NCBI RefSeq assembly: GCF_002211285.1
Contig: NZ_LOKX01000033.1
Span: 1 to 64,000 of the forward strand
Origin: Rhizobium sp. R635
Lineage (GTDB): Bacteria; Pseudomonadota; Alphaproteobacteria; Rhizobiales; Rhizobiaceae
Length of the DNA stretch: 64,000 bases
Reading direction: 5' to 3'
The position numbers and the translations under genes were made by a program. Numbering within the stretch: the stretch's first letter is position 1; each line of letters starts with the position of its first letter. The notes under the pieces were generated by a model. The model was not told the DNA's origin. It did not search any database and worked only from the letters and a program-made list of their open reading frames with translations. This document shows positions 56,189 through 64,000 of this stretch, piece after piece.

Positions 56189-56579
56189 CTGGTCCTCTTT
56201 CACGATCACAGCGCAATAGGCGTATAGAATGGAAAAAAATGGTGAACGAAGCCTTAAGCCCGATAGCCTATGTTCTGGAATGAAGCGAAGCGGTTCGGTT
56301 TGAGACGGTCACAATCGGTAGCTGTCACAAGAAGGTACGGCGATCGCTCCATTCCAGGACGATGGCACGGGCGTCGGTGCGGCATGGTCTGGGATATTCG
56401 TAGACATTTAGGGAATCGGGTAAGAAAATGCTTACCTTACAAGGGCCTGTTGTCTCATTCGCATATTGTTAACTCTTTTCTTTAAGCGGATGGAAACGCC
56501 CATTCGCTAGGTTGCAGTCATCCGATCAACGGCAACAGTTGGCGGACGTGCTGAACATCAACTGGAGTTAGGAGTAACC
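56189..56579. other. divergent control region before the Flp pilin gene
   Basis: This 391-base gap separates the leftward minor pilin group from the rightward tad operon and must hold promoters for both. A GGTAAG/CTTACC hairpin lies near 56419-56437 and an AT-rich stretch near 56460-56485. The GTTAGGAG ribosome site of the pilin gene is at the right end. No gene is recognised. Confidence 0.5.
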
Positions 56580-56768
56580 ATGACCAAGCTTTTTAGCCGT
56601 TTTCTGAAGGACGAATCCGGCGCGACCGCAATCGAATACGGCCTGATCGCTGCCCTCATTTCCGTAGCGCTCATTGCTGGCGCAACGACCCTCGGCGGCA
56701 AGATCGGTAACACGTTCAACGGCCTGAGCAACAAGATGACGACTGCTCAGACGGCAAGCGGCGGCTGA
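56580..56768 (+). CDS. Flp/Fap-type major pilin
   Basis: The 62-residue pre-pilin has a short basic leader, a cleavage region SGATAIEYGLIAALISVALIAGA with the conserved Glu-Tyr pair of Flp pilins, and a small polar C-terminus. It is cleaved by CpaA and polymerises into adhesive Tad pili. TAGGAG precedes the ATG. A terminator directly after it should make it the most abundant product of the locus. Confidence 0.95.
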   Translation: MTKLFSRFLKDESGATAIEYGLIAALISVALIAGATTLGGKIGNTFNGLSNKMTTAQTASGG

Positions 56769-56834
56769 GCTAGATACCGCCAGACGGCGTCGGGATAGTG
56801 TCGGCCGGATTTGTTTCGGCCGAACATTCGAGTG

Positions 56835-56866
56835 GGCTCACAGGCTGAACGGCCGTGAGCCTTTTC
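56835..56866 (+). terminator. terminator after the pilin gene
   Basis: GGCTCAC and GTGAGCC pair around a 13-base loop (which itself can pair further) and are followed by TTTTCG. A second hairpin (TCGGCCG/TCGGCCGA-like) lies just upstream at about 56800-56824. Confidence 0.75.
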
Positions 56867-56893
56867 GTGTCTTAACTATGATCGGGTATACGC

Positions 56894-57406
56894 ATGATCG
56901 CAGCCGCAGTCTTCCTGATCCTGCCACTCTGCCTCGCCATGGCGGCGTTTTCGGATCTGTTCACCATGACGATTCCGAATCGCGTTTCCTTGATTCTCAT
57001 CGCCTCCTTCTTCATTCTCGCACCGCTCTCCGGCCTTGGCCTGCAAGCGATCGGCATGCATCTTGCCGCGGGCACCATCGTCTTTACCGCCTGTTTTGCC
57101 CTTTTCGCCTTCAATGTGATGGGCGGCGGAGACGCCAAGTTGCTGAGTGCCACAGCGCTCTGGTTCGGTCTGAACGAATCTCTTCTTTTCCTCATGACCG
57201 ATGTCGCCCTCATCGGCGGTCTCGTCACCTTGTTCATCCTGCTGGTGAGAGCGCAATCGGACACCATCCTCGCGATCGGCCTGCCGGTGCCGGACTCGGT
57301 CCTGCTCGCCAAGAAGATCCCCTATGGCATCGCCATCGCTATCGGTGGCTTCATGGCCTTCCCATACTCGCCACTCTTCCTCACTGCGCTGGAAAGCCTG
57401 AAATGA
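56894..57406 (+). CDS. cpaA: prepilin peptidase CpaA (TadV type)
   Basis: The 170-residue inner-membrane aspartic peptidase cleaves Flp pre-pilin and TadE-type leaders. Its two catalytic aspartates are in AFSDLFTMTIPNR and in MGGGDAKLL. It is the short A24 form without a methyltransferase domain. About five to six hydrophobic helices are visible. Confidence 0.92.
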   Translation: MIAAAVFLILPLCLAMAAFSDLFTMTIPNRVSLILIASFFILAPLSGLGLQAIGMHLAAGTIVFTACFALFAFNVMGGGDAKLLSATALWFGLNESLLFLMTDVALIGGLVTLFILLVRAQSDTILAIGLPVPDSVLLAKKIPYGIAIAIGGFMAFPYSPLFLTALESLK

Positions 57407-57516
57407 CGGCATTTTAAATGCCCGTTAACTTAAAATGTAAGCGTTCCATTAACCATAATTATACCAATTCCTGAGCATTCTGCGGGGCGAACATATCGTG
57501 CCCTGAGGAATGATCG

Positions 57517-58332
57517 ATGAAACCGGCCCGCGTTATAATCCTAGGTGTCGCCGTGGTGGCAGCCGGCCTCGCCGGCTTGCTGGCGATGCACATGGCGGGC
57601 AATCCCGATGTCGTCACCCAGGTCCAGTCGGTCGTCGAGAAGGAACCGACCGTCAACATCCTCGTATCGAGCGGCAACCTGCCGGTCGGCGCAAGGCTGG
57701 ACGAGAAGTCGGTTCACTGGATGGCTTGGCCGCAGGACGGTGTCGTCCAGGGCTTGATCACCGAAGCCGACAAGCCGGATGCGATCAAGGATCTGCAGGG
57801 CGCCGTCGTTCGTCTTCCGATCTTCGAAGGCGAGCCGATCCGGCCAGAAAAGGTCGCCGATTCCAACAGCCGCATCCTGTCTTCGCTGTTGCCGGCCGGC
57901 AAGCGCGCGGTGGCGACCGAGATCTCGGTGGCAACGGGCGCCGGCGGTTTCATTCTGCCGAACGACCGCGTCGACGTCATCATGGTCCGCAAGGGCACGG
58001 AAGCCAACAAGCTCATTACCGAAACCGTGCTGAGCAATGTCCGTGTTCTCGCCATCGACCAGCAGATCCAGGAAAACGAGGACGGCTCGAAGGCGGTGGT
58101 CGGCACGACCGCGACGCTCGAGCTGACCCCGGACCAGACCAAGGTTCTCGCCGTCGCCCAGCAGATGGCGGACCGGTTGTCCCTGGCGCTGCGCTCCGTC
58201 GCCGATGCGCAGGAGCAGGATACCAGCGCGGCGGACTATCTCCTGAGCGGCGATAACGGCAGTGCGATCATTCAGGTCATCAAATCAGGCGCCATCGTCA
58301 CGGATGCCAGCGGCGCGGCGAAGGCGGAGTAA
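57517..58332 (+). CDS. cpaB: Flp pilus assembly protein CpaB (RcpC)
   Basis: The 271-residue protein has an N-terminal membrane anchor (VIILGVAVVAAGLAGLLAMHM), an SAF domain (NILVSSGNLPVGARLDEKSVHWMAWP) and a conserved ISVATGAGGFILPNDRVDVIM motif. It sits in the periplasm with the secretin. GAGGAAT precedes the ATG. A 110-base AT-rich gap separates it from cpaA and may hold a promoter. Confidence 0.93.
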   Translation: MKPARVIILGVAVVAAGLAGLLAMHMAGNPDVVTQVQSVVEKEPTVNILVSSGNLPVGARLDEKSVHWMAWPQDGVVQGLITEADKPDAIKDLQGAVVRLPIFEGEPIRPEKVADSNSRILSSLLPAGKRAVATEISVATGAGGFILPNDRVDVIMVRKGTEANKLITETVLSNVRVLAIDQQIQENEDGSKAVVGTTATLELTPDQTKVLAVAQQMADRLSLALRSVADAQEQDTSAADYLLSGDNGSAIIQVIKSGAIVTDASGAAKAE

Positions 58333-58344
58333 AAGGACGTGCAA

Positions 58345-59844
58345 ATGGGCAATTCAACGCGGCGCGCCAGGCTTCTGCTGACAGGCGGTCTCTCGCTGGC
58401 AATCGGCGCCTCCGGCATGGCGCCGGCCCCCCTCGCGCCGCTTTTCGGTGCAGGCGAGGCGCGTGCCGATTCCGACAGCTTGGTGCGTATCTCGCAGACC
58501 GGCCCCAATGCCCACCGCCGGCTGAAGCTCGGGCTCAACAAGGCCGTCGTCGTCGACCTGCCGGAGGATGCGCATGATATCCTCGTCTCCGATCCGACCA
58601 TGGCCGATGCCGTGACCCGCACCTCGCGGCGCATCTACCTGTTCGGCAAGAAGGTCGGCCAGACGAATATCTTCGTCTTCGGCGGCGATGGGCAGGAGAT
58701 CGTCAATCTCGATATCGAGATCGAGCGCGATGTTTCCGGTCTCGAAGTCAATCTCCGCCGCTTCATTCCCGATTCCAACATCAACGTCGAAATCGTCTCA
58801 GACAATATCGTGCTGACCGGCACCGTGCGCACCCCGCAGGATGCCACGCAGGCTGCCGATCTGGCGCAGGTCTTCCTGAAGGGCGGCGAGGCGACGACGA
58901 GAACCGAGACGGCATCCGGCACCGGCGGCGACAGCTCGGTGGCGCTGTTTGCCGAAGGCCGTCAGGCCTCGCAGGTCGTCAACCTGCTGCAGATCCAGGG
59001 CGAGGACCAGGTCACTCTCAAGGTGACCATCGCCGAGGTCCGTCGCGAGGTCCTGAAGCAGCTCGGCTTCGACAATCTCGTCTCCAATTCCTCCGGCATG
59101 ACGGTCGCTCAACTCGGCACTCCCAACGCTGACGGTGCGACGGCGACGGTCGGCGGCGGCCTGGCGGCGCTCTTCAAGAGCTCGATCGGCAAATACGACA
59201 TCTCCACCTATCTGAACGCGCTGGAGCAGGCAAAGGTCGTCAAGACGCTCGCCGAACCGACGCTGACGGCGATATCGGGCCAGGCCGCGACCTTTAATTC
59301 CGGTGGTCAGCAGCTATATTCGACGACCGATAGCGACGGTAACGTCACCGTCGTACCGTTCAACTACGGTATCAACCTCGCTTTCAAGCCGGTCGTGCTG
59401 TCATCGGGCCGCATCAGCCTGCAGATCAAGACGAACGTCTCCGAACCGGTATCCGGCAGCGGCAACGCCACTTATCAGCGCCGTTCGGCGGAAACCTCGG
59501 TGGAGCTGCCCTCGGGCGGTTCGATCGCGCTGGCCGGTCTCATCCGCGACAACGTTTCCCAGACGATGGGCGGCACGCCCGGCGTCTCGAAAATCCCGCT
59601 GCTCGGCACGCTCTTCCGCCAGAAGGGTTTCGAGCGTCAGGAAACCGAACTCGTCATCATCGCGACACCCTATCTGGTGCGCCCGGTGGCGCGTAACCAG
59701 CTCAACCGGCCGGACGACAATTTCAGCCCTGAGAATGACGGTGCAACCTTCTTCCTCAACCGTGTGAACAAGGTCTATGGCCGCCGCGAGGCGCCCGTCG
59801 CCGATGCGCAGTTCCACGGCTCGATCGGGTTCATCTACAAATGA
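58345..59844 (+). CDS. cpaC: Tad pilus outer-membrane secretin CpaC (RcpA)
   Basis: The 499-residue secretin has a signal peptide, an N-domain (LKLGLNKAVVVDLPEDAHDILVSDPTMADAV), a BON-like segment and the secretin pore domain ending GGTPGVSKIPLLGTLFRQKGFERQETELVIIATPYLVRPV. It forms the outer-membrane channel for the pilus. AAGGA lies seven bases before the ATG at 58345. It overlaps cpaD by four bases. Confidence 0.95.
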   Translation: MGNSTRRARLLLTGGLSLAIGASGMAPAPLAPLFGAGEARADSDSLVRISQTGPNAHRRLKLGLNKAVVVDLPEDAHDILVSDPTMADAVTRTSRRIYLFGKKVGQTNIFVFGGDGQEIVNLDIEIERDVSGLEVNLRRFIPDSNINVEIVSDNIVLTGTVRTPQDATQAADLAQVFLKGGEATTRTETASGTGGDSSVALFAEGRQASQVVNLLQIQGEDQVTLKVTIAEVRREVLKQLGFDNLVSNSSGMTVAQLGTPNADGATATVGGGLAALFKSSIGKYDISTYLNALEQAKVVKTLAEPTLTAISGQAATFNSGGQQLYSTTDSDGNVTVVPFNYGINLAFKPVVLSSGRISLQIKTNVSEPVSGSGNATYQRRSAETSVELPSGGSIALAGLIRDNVSQTMGGTPGVSKIPLLGTLFRQKGFERQETELVIIATPYLVRPVARNQLNRPDDNFSPENDGATFFLNRVNKVYGRREAPVADAQFHGSIGFIYK

Positions 59845-60599
59845 GCGGGGCGCGATCGGCAGCAATGGACGAGAACAGAGATCAGGCGATGGCCCATATG
59901 AATGCGACGACACCCCGCCTCGGAATCTCCAGGGCGCTTTTTGCCACCGCCGTCATTTCGGTGGCGGTCCTTTCCGGATGCGCCGGTCCGCACGACCAGC
60001 TGACGACGGGCGGCATTCCCGACGATTACCGCGCCCGCCATCCGATCATCGTGACGGAGGCGGAGCAGACGGTGGATATACCCGTCGCCTCGACCGACCG
60101 CCGCCTGACCATCGCCCAACGCGATCTCATCCGGGGCTTTGCCGCAAACTACATCTCACGCGCGTCGGGCCCCGTTTACGTCCTGTCGCCGGAAGGCTCG
60201 CCCAATTCGGCGGCGGCTCATCAGCTGCGCAACCAGGTCCGCGCCGAACTGGCGGCGAGGGGGATCGCAAGCTCGAAGATCGTCAACACCTCCTATGCCG
60301 CCGCCGGTGCCGGCGATGCGGCGCCGATCCGGCTGAGCTTTACCGGAACGACCGCGGTCACTACGCAGTGCGGCCAATGGCCGAAGGATATCTCGAACGA
60401 TTTCACCAACCAGAATTATTATAATTTCGGCTGCGCCTCTCAGAACAACCTTGCCGCCCAGATTGCCAATCCGGAGGACCTGGTTGCACCTCGCGGCATG
60501 ACGCCGATCGATGCGCAGCGACGCAACAATGCCATCCAGGAGTACCGGACGACGACGTCGACGATCGAAGAGATCGGCGACAGCAGCAGCGGATTCTGA
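59841..60599 (+). CDS. cpaD: Tad pilus lipoprotein CpaD
   Basis: The product of up to 252 residues has a lipoprotein signal with lipobox VLSGCAG at about residue 48 and the CpaD domain (RHPIIVTEAEQTVDIPV, then YNFGCASQNNLAAQIANPEDLVAPR). It is predicted to act with the CpaC secretin in the outer membrane. The ATG at 59841 overlaps the cpaC stop, but internal Met codons at residues 9, 17 or 20 would give a more usual leader length. Confidence 0.92.
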   Translation: MSGARSAAMDENRDQAMAHMNATTPRLGISRALFATAVISVAVLSGCAGPHDQLTTGGIPDDYRARHPIIVTEAEQTVDIPVASTDRRLTIAQRDLIRGFAANYISRASGPVYVLSPEGSPNSAAAHQLRNQVRAELAARGIASSKIVNTSYAAAGAGDAAPIRLSFTGTTAVTTQCGQWPKDISNDFTNQNYYNFGCASQNNLAAQIANPEDLVAPRGMTPIDAQRRNNAIQEYRTTTSTIEEIGDSSSGF

Positions 60600-60613
60600 G
60601 GCGGAACGGAACG

Positions 60614-61891
60614 ATGAGCGCGATCGAATACGAAATCAGGAACCCCAGCGAGCTTCGCCACGCCGAAGAGGCGGTGCGCATGGCGGATCTGGAAAACATG
60701 CGGCCGCTGCCGCGCATCTCCGTTCACGCCTTCTGCGAGAGCGAGGCCCTGCAGCATGTCATGGAGCGCTGCGCCAACGATCGGCGCATGGCGAAGGTCA
60801 GCATGCGCATCACCAGCGGCGGCATAGCTGCCGCGGCCAATATGTTTTCCGGCGCTCCGACGCCGAACCTCATCATCCTGGAGACCAAAGCCAATTCCGG
60901 CAGCCTGCTTGGAGAACTCGCTCCGCTCGCCGCCGTCTGCGACCCGACGACGAAGGTCGTGATCGTCGGCTACTACAATGATATCGGTCTCTATCGCGAA
61001 CTCATCCGCAACGGCATTTCCGAATATATGGTCCAGCCGGTCGCCATGCCCGATATCCTGACGGCGATGGCTTCGATCTTCGTCGATCCGGAGGCCGAGC
61101 CGCTCGGCCGCAGCATCGCCTTCATCGGCTCGAAAGGCGGCACCGGCGCCTCGACCGTTGCGCATAATTGCGCCTTCGGCATTTCCAATCTCTTCTCCAC
61201 AGAGACGATCCTCGCTGATCTCGACCTGCCCTACGGCACGGCGAATATCGACTTCGACCAGGATCCGGCTCAGGGGATCGCCGAGGCGGTCTTCGCGCCG
61301 GATCGTCTCGACGAAGTCTTCCTCGACCGCCTGCTGACGAAATGCTCCGAGCATCTTTCCCTGCTTGCAGCACCCTCGCTGCTCGACCGCGCTTATGATT
61401 TCGACGGCCAGGCCTTCCAGCCGGTACTCGACGTCCTGCAGCGCAGCGCGCCGGTCACGGTGCTCGATGTTCCGCATGCCTGGTCGGAATGGACGCGCTC
61501 GGTGCTGTCGAGCGTCGACGAGGTGGTTTTGTGCGCGGTTCCCGATCTCGCCAATCTGCGCAATGCGAAGAACATGCTGGACGCGCTGCGCAAGATGCGG
61601 CCGAACGACAAGCCGCCGCATCTCGTCCTCAATCAGGTCGGCATGCCGAAGCGTCCGGAGATCTCGCCCTCGGACTTCTGCGAACCGCTGGAAATCGATC
61701 CGATCGCCATCATTCCCTTTGACATCAATCTTTTCGGCAACGCCGCCAACAGCGGCCGGATGATCTCGGAAGTCGATCCGAAATCGCCGACGGCGGAAAC
61801 CTTTTCGCAGATATCGCACATCGTTACCGGCCGTGTCGCGATCAAGAAGGCGAAGAAGGGCGGCCTGATGGGCCTCCTGAAGCGTAAGTAG
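60614..61891 (+). CDS. cpaE: pilus localisation ATPase-like protein CpaE (TadZ)
   Basis: The 425-residue protein has a receiver-like N-terminal domain and a ParA/MinD-like C-terminal domain. Its P-loop is FIGSKGGTGASTVAHN, in which Ala replaces the usual second Lys of the Walker A motif; this is common in TadZ/CpaE proteins. It marks the site of pilus assembly at the cell pole in related bacteria. It follows cpaD by 14 bases. Confidence 0.93.
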   Translation: MSAIEYEIRNPSELRHAEEAVRMADLENMRPLPRISVHAFCESEALQHVMERCANDRRMAKVSMRITSGGIAAAANMFSGAPTPNLIILETKANSGSLLGELAPLAAVCDPTTKVVIVGYYNDIGLYRELIRNGISEYMVQPVAMPDILTAMASIFVDPEAEPLGRSIAFIGSKGGTGASTVAHNCAFGISNLFSTETILADLDLPYGTANIDFDQDPAQGIAEAVFAPDRLDEVFLDRLLTKCSEHLSLLAAPSLLDRAYDFDGQAFQPVLDVLQRSAPVTVLDVPHAWSEWTRSVLSSVDEVVLCAVPDLANLRNAKNMLDALRKMRPNDKPPHLVLNQVGMPKRPEISPSDFCEPLEIDPIAIIPFDINLFGNAANSGRMISEVDPKSPTAETFSQISHIVTGRVAIKKAKKGGLMGLLKRK

Positions 61892-61896
61892 ACGAT

Positions 61897-61951
61897 GAGC
61901 AATTCCAGCAAAACTGCGCAGCGGAATTGCGTGAAAACAAAAAGATAGAGC
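61897..61951 (+). repeat. mosaic repeat, short copy between cpaE and cpaF
   Basis: The 55-base sequence from GAGCAATTCCAG to TAGAGC matches the first module of the element at 48401-48467, with a few substitutions and lacking a 12-base internal block. It starts five bases after the cpaE stop and ends 17 bases before the cpaF ATG. The three hairpins that follow the other copy are absent here. Confidence 0.8.
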
Positions 61952-61968
61952 AGATTGGATTAAGCGGC

Positions 61969-63444
61969 ATGTTTGGAAAACGCGGAAACGAAGGTTTCGG
62001 AAAGGCCGGAGGCGCGATTGCTCCCCCGCCGCCGGCTCCGGCCGCCGCCCCCGCGGCCTCCTCTCCTGCCGTCCTGGTCGAACCTTCGCGCGAATCCGCG
62101 CGCCAGCAGGTGACGCCCCCGCCGATGCACGCGCCGCAGCGCAAGCGTCCTGTCCGCACCGACGAATATTACGACACCAAGGCGCAGGTCTTTTCCGCGC
62201 TGATCGATACGATCGATCTCTCGCAGCTTTCCAAGCTCGACGGCGAAAGCGCGCGCGAGGAAATCCGCGACATCGTCAACGACATCATCACCATCAAGAA
62301 TTTCGCGATGTCGATCTCCGAGCAGGAAGAGCTGCTTGAGGATATCTGTAACGACGTCCTGGGCTATGGCCCGCTGGAGCCGTTGCTGGCGCGCGACGAT
62401 ATCGCCGATATCATGGTCAACGGCGCTGGGCAGACCTTCATCGAAGTCGGCGGCAAGACGATCGAATCGGAGATCCGCTTCCGTGACAATGCGCAGCTTC
62501 TTTCCATCTGCCAGCGCATCGTCAGCCAGGTCGGCCGCCGTGTCGACGAGTCGAGCCCGATCTGCGACGCCCGCCTTCCGGACGGTTCGCGCGTCAACGT
62601 CATCGCGCCGCCGCTGTCGATCGACGGGCCGGCGCTCACCATCCGCAAATTCAAGAAGGACAAGCTGACGCTCGATCAGCTCGTCCGTTTCGGCGCGATC
62701 ACGCCGGAAGGCGCCACCGTCCTGCAGGTCATCGGGCGCGTGCGCTGCAATGTCGTCATCTCCGGCGGCACGGGCTCGGGCAAGACGACGCTCCTGAACT
62801 GCCTCACCAATTACATCGACAGGGACGAACGCGTCATCACCTGCGAGGATACGGCCGAACTGCAGCTGCAGCAGCCGCATGTCGTGCGTTTGGAAACGCG
62901 CCCGCCGAATATCGAAGGCGAGGGCGAAATCACCATGCGCGACCTCGTCAAGAACTGTCTGCGTATGCGTCCCGAGCGCATCATCGTCGGCGAAGTGCGC
63001 GGACCTGAGGTCTTCGACCTCCTGCAGGCGATGAACACCGGTCACGACGGCTCGATGGGCACGATCCACGCCAACACGCCGCGCGAATGCCTGAGCCGTA
63101 TCGAATCGATGATCGCCATGGGCGGCTTCACGCTGCCGGCAAAGACGGTACGCGAGATCATCTCCAGCTCCGTCGACGTCATCATCCAGGCCGCGCGCCT
63201 CCGCGACGGTTCACGCCGCATCACCCAGATCACCGAGGTGATCGGCATGGAAGGCGACGTCATCATCACCCAGGACCTGATGCGCTACGAGATCGAAGGC
63301 GAGGATGCGGGCGGCCGTCTGATCGGCCGGCACATGTCGACCGGTGTGGGCAAGCCGCATTTCTGGGATCGGGCCCGTTATTTCAACGAGGAAAAGCGTC
63401 TTGCCGCCGCCCTCGATGCGATGGAAGCGAAATCGAAGGAATAG
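61969..63444 (+). CDS. cpaF: Tad pilus secretion ATPase CpaF (TadA)
   Basis: The 491-residue hexameric ATPase of the type II/IV secretion family drives pilus extension and possibly retraction. A Pro/Ala-rich leader precedes the N-terminal domain. The ATPase core has Walker [14 protein letters not shown] (Lys about 272), the Asp box [10 protein letters not shown], Walker [17 protein letters not shown] and the His box [15 protein letters not shown] chose the ATG at 61969 (MFGKRGNEG); an in-frame TTG at 61927 lies in the mosaic repeat. The ribosome site is weak. Confidence 0.95.
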   Translation: MFGKRGNEGFGKAGGAIAPPPPAPAAAPAASSPAVLVEPSRESARQQVTPPPMHAPQRKRPVRTDEYYDTKAQVFSALIDTIDLSQLSKLDGESAREEIRDIVNDIITIKNFAMSISEQEELLEDICNDVLGYGPLEPLLARDDIADIMVNGAGQTFIEVGGKTIESEIRFRDNAQLLSICQRIVSQVGRRVDESSPICDARLPDGSRVNVIAPPLSIDGPALTIRKFKKDKLTLDQLVRFGAITPEGATVLQVIGRVRCNVVISGGTGSGKTTLLNCLTNYIDRDERVITCEDTAELQLQQPHVVRLETRPPNIEGEGEITMRDLVKNCLRMRPERIIVGEVRGPEVFDLLQAMNTGHDGSMGTIHANTPRECLSRIESMIAMGGFTLPAKTVREIISSSVDVIIQAARLRDGSRRITQITEVIGMEGDVIITQDLMRYEIEGEDAGGRLIGRHMSTGVGKPHFWDRARYFNEEKRLAAALDAMEAKSKE

Positions 63445-63448
63445 GGTG

Positions 63449-64000
63449 ATGTTCGGGTTCGATCCGGTAGTCCTGGCAATCGTCGTGCTCGCCGCCGTCT
63501 CGGCGGCGGCGGTCGCCTATGCCCTGATGTTTTCCCGGATCGAGGCCGATAAGAAATCGGCAAGCCGCATCAACCGCGTCAAATCGGCCGAAGTCGACAG
63601 GGCCAAGGTCAAGGCTGCCCGCGACCGGGTGCAGGAATTGTCGAAGCGCCGCAAGTCGGTGCAGGACAATCTGAAGGATCTGGAAAAGCGCCAGAACGAA
63701 AAGACCAAGAAGAACCTGTCGATGAAGTCTAGGCTGGTACAGGCCGGCCTGACGGTCACGGTGACGCAGTTCTATCTCTTCAGCGCCATCTTCGCCTCCG
63801 TGCTGCTGCTCATGGCTTTCGTCATCGGTGCGTCGTGGATGGTCATGGTCGGCATCGCCGTCGTGGCCGGGCTCGGCCTGCCGCGTTGGATCCTCGGCTT
63901 CCTCATCAAGCGCCGCCAGAACAAGTTCCTCAACGAGCTTCCGAATGCGCTCGACGTCATCACACGCTCGATCAAATCGGGCCTGCCGCTAAACGATGCG
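63449..64000 (+). CDS. tadB: Tad pilus inner-membrane protein TadB (partial, runs off the window)
   Basis: The first ~184 codons are present. A short N-terminal helix (VVLAIVVLAAVSAAAVAYALMF) is followed by a basic, probably coiled-coil segment rich in Lys and Arg, then two helices around FYLFSAIFASVLLLMAFVIG, and the start of the type II secretion F domain (NKFLNELPNALDVITRSIKSGLPLNDA). TadB forms the inner-membrane platform with TadC. GAAGGA precedes the ATG, four bases after the cpaF stop. Confidence 0.93.
   Translation, partial: MFGFDPVVLAIVVLAAVSAAAVAYALMFSRIEADKKSASRINRVKSAEVDRAKVKAARDRVQELSKRRKSVQDNLKDLEKRQNEKTKKNLSMKSRLVQAGLTVTVTQFYLFSAIFASVLLLMAFVIGASWMVMVGIAVVAGLGLPRWILGFLIKRRQNKFLNELPNALDVITRSIKSGLPLNDA

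Noticed and set aside
1-64000. CRISPR array or complete insertion sequence
   Set aside because: No regularly spaced direct repeats, no transposase-like frame and no terminal inverted repeats around a transposase were seen. The palindromic repeats found are short and non-coding.

Overview
The window looks like chromosomal DNA of a Rhizobium in the etli/leguminosarum group. The supporting features are high GC with alphaproteobacterial codon use, a complete C-P lyase cluster, a Tad/Cpa pilus cluster, a YejABEF transporter, Rhizobium-type intergenic palindromic repeats, and an sRNA-like hairpin pair between a marR gene and polA. Assignment to genus rests on recognition of gene families and repeats, not on a database search.

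Layout. 1-5.9 kb: a secreted SH3b protein with an Arg/Asp tail, an M20 dipeptidase, an MHYT-PAS-GGDEF-EAL cyclic-di-GMP enzyme and a MarR regulator. 5.7-11.6 kb: a candidate small RNA (alpha-r7/Smr7C-like), polA, and an FtsK-type translocase with no membrane domain. 11.6-12.05 kb: a non-coding block holding two inverted copies of a palindromic repeat. 12.05-25.05 kb: the phosphonate gene set. The uptake/late arm is phnC-D-E1-E2-(DUF1045)-M-N and the core arm is phnG-H-I-J-K-L-(hexapeptide transferase). Both run on the minus strand, and the regulator phnF is divergent. Operator-like and PHO-box-like sites lie in the control regions. phnP is absent, and a two-histidine (2H) phosphoesterase gene is a candidate replacement. 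25.1-31.1 kb: gpmA, dapB, an MsbA-type exporter, glk, mgsA and mepA, all on the minus strand. 31.3-38.5 kb: yejABEF, a 2-hydroxyacid dehydrogenase and a small membrane protein. 38.7-42.2 kb: pncB, then an accessory patch with a small protein, a KTSC protein, a parD antitoxin beside a broken parE, tRNA-Ser(GGA) and a small membrane protein.

42.5-54.3 kb is a nucleoside salvage region. A BMP-type nucleoside ABC importer (binding protein, double ATPase, two permeases) is followed by cdd, a purine nucleoside phosphorylase, deoC and deoA. The opposite strand carries deoB, add and upp, with a periplasmic retropepsin-like protease gene between the two groups. Together these genes import nucleosides, split them into bases and (deoxy)ribose phosphates, and route the parts to salvage or to glyceraldehyde 3-phosphate plus acetaldehyde. 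A mosaic repeat sits between the phosphorylase gene and deoC. It appears to supply the last 16 codons and the stop of the phosphorylase gene.

54.4-64 kb is a Tad (Flp) pilus locus. Two TadE-like minor pilin genes and a stand-alone secretin-N-domain gene point left. The Flp pilin, cpaA prepilin peptidase, cpaB, cpaC secretin, cpaD lipoprotein, cpaE, cpaF ATPase and the start of tadB point right. A second, shorter copy of the mosaic repeat lies between cpaE and cpaF. The window ends inside tadB.
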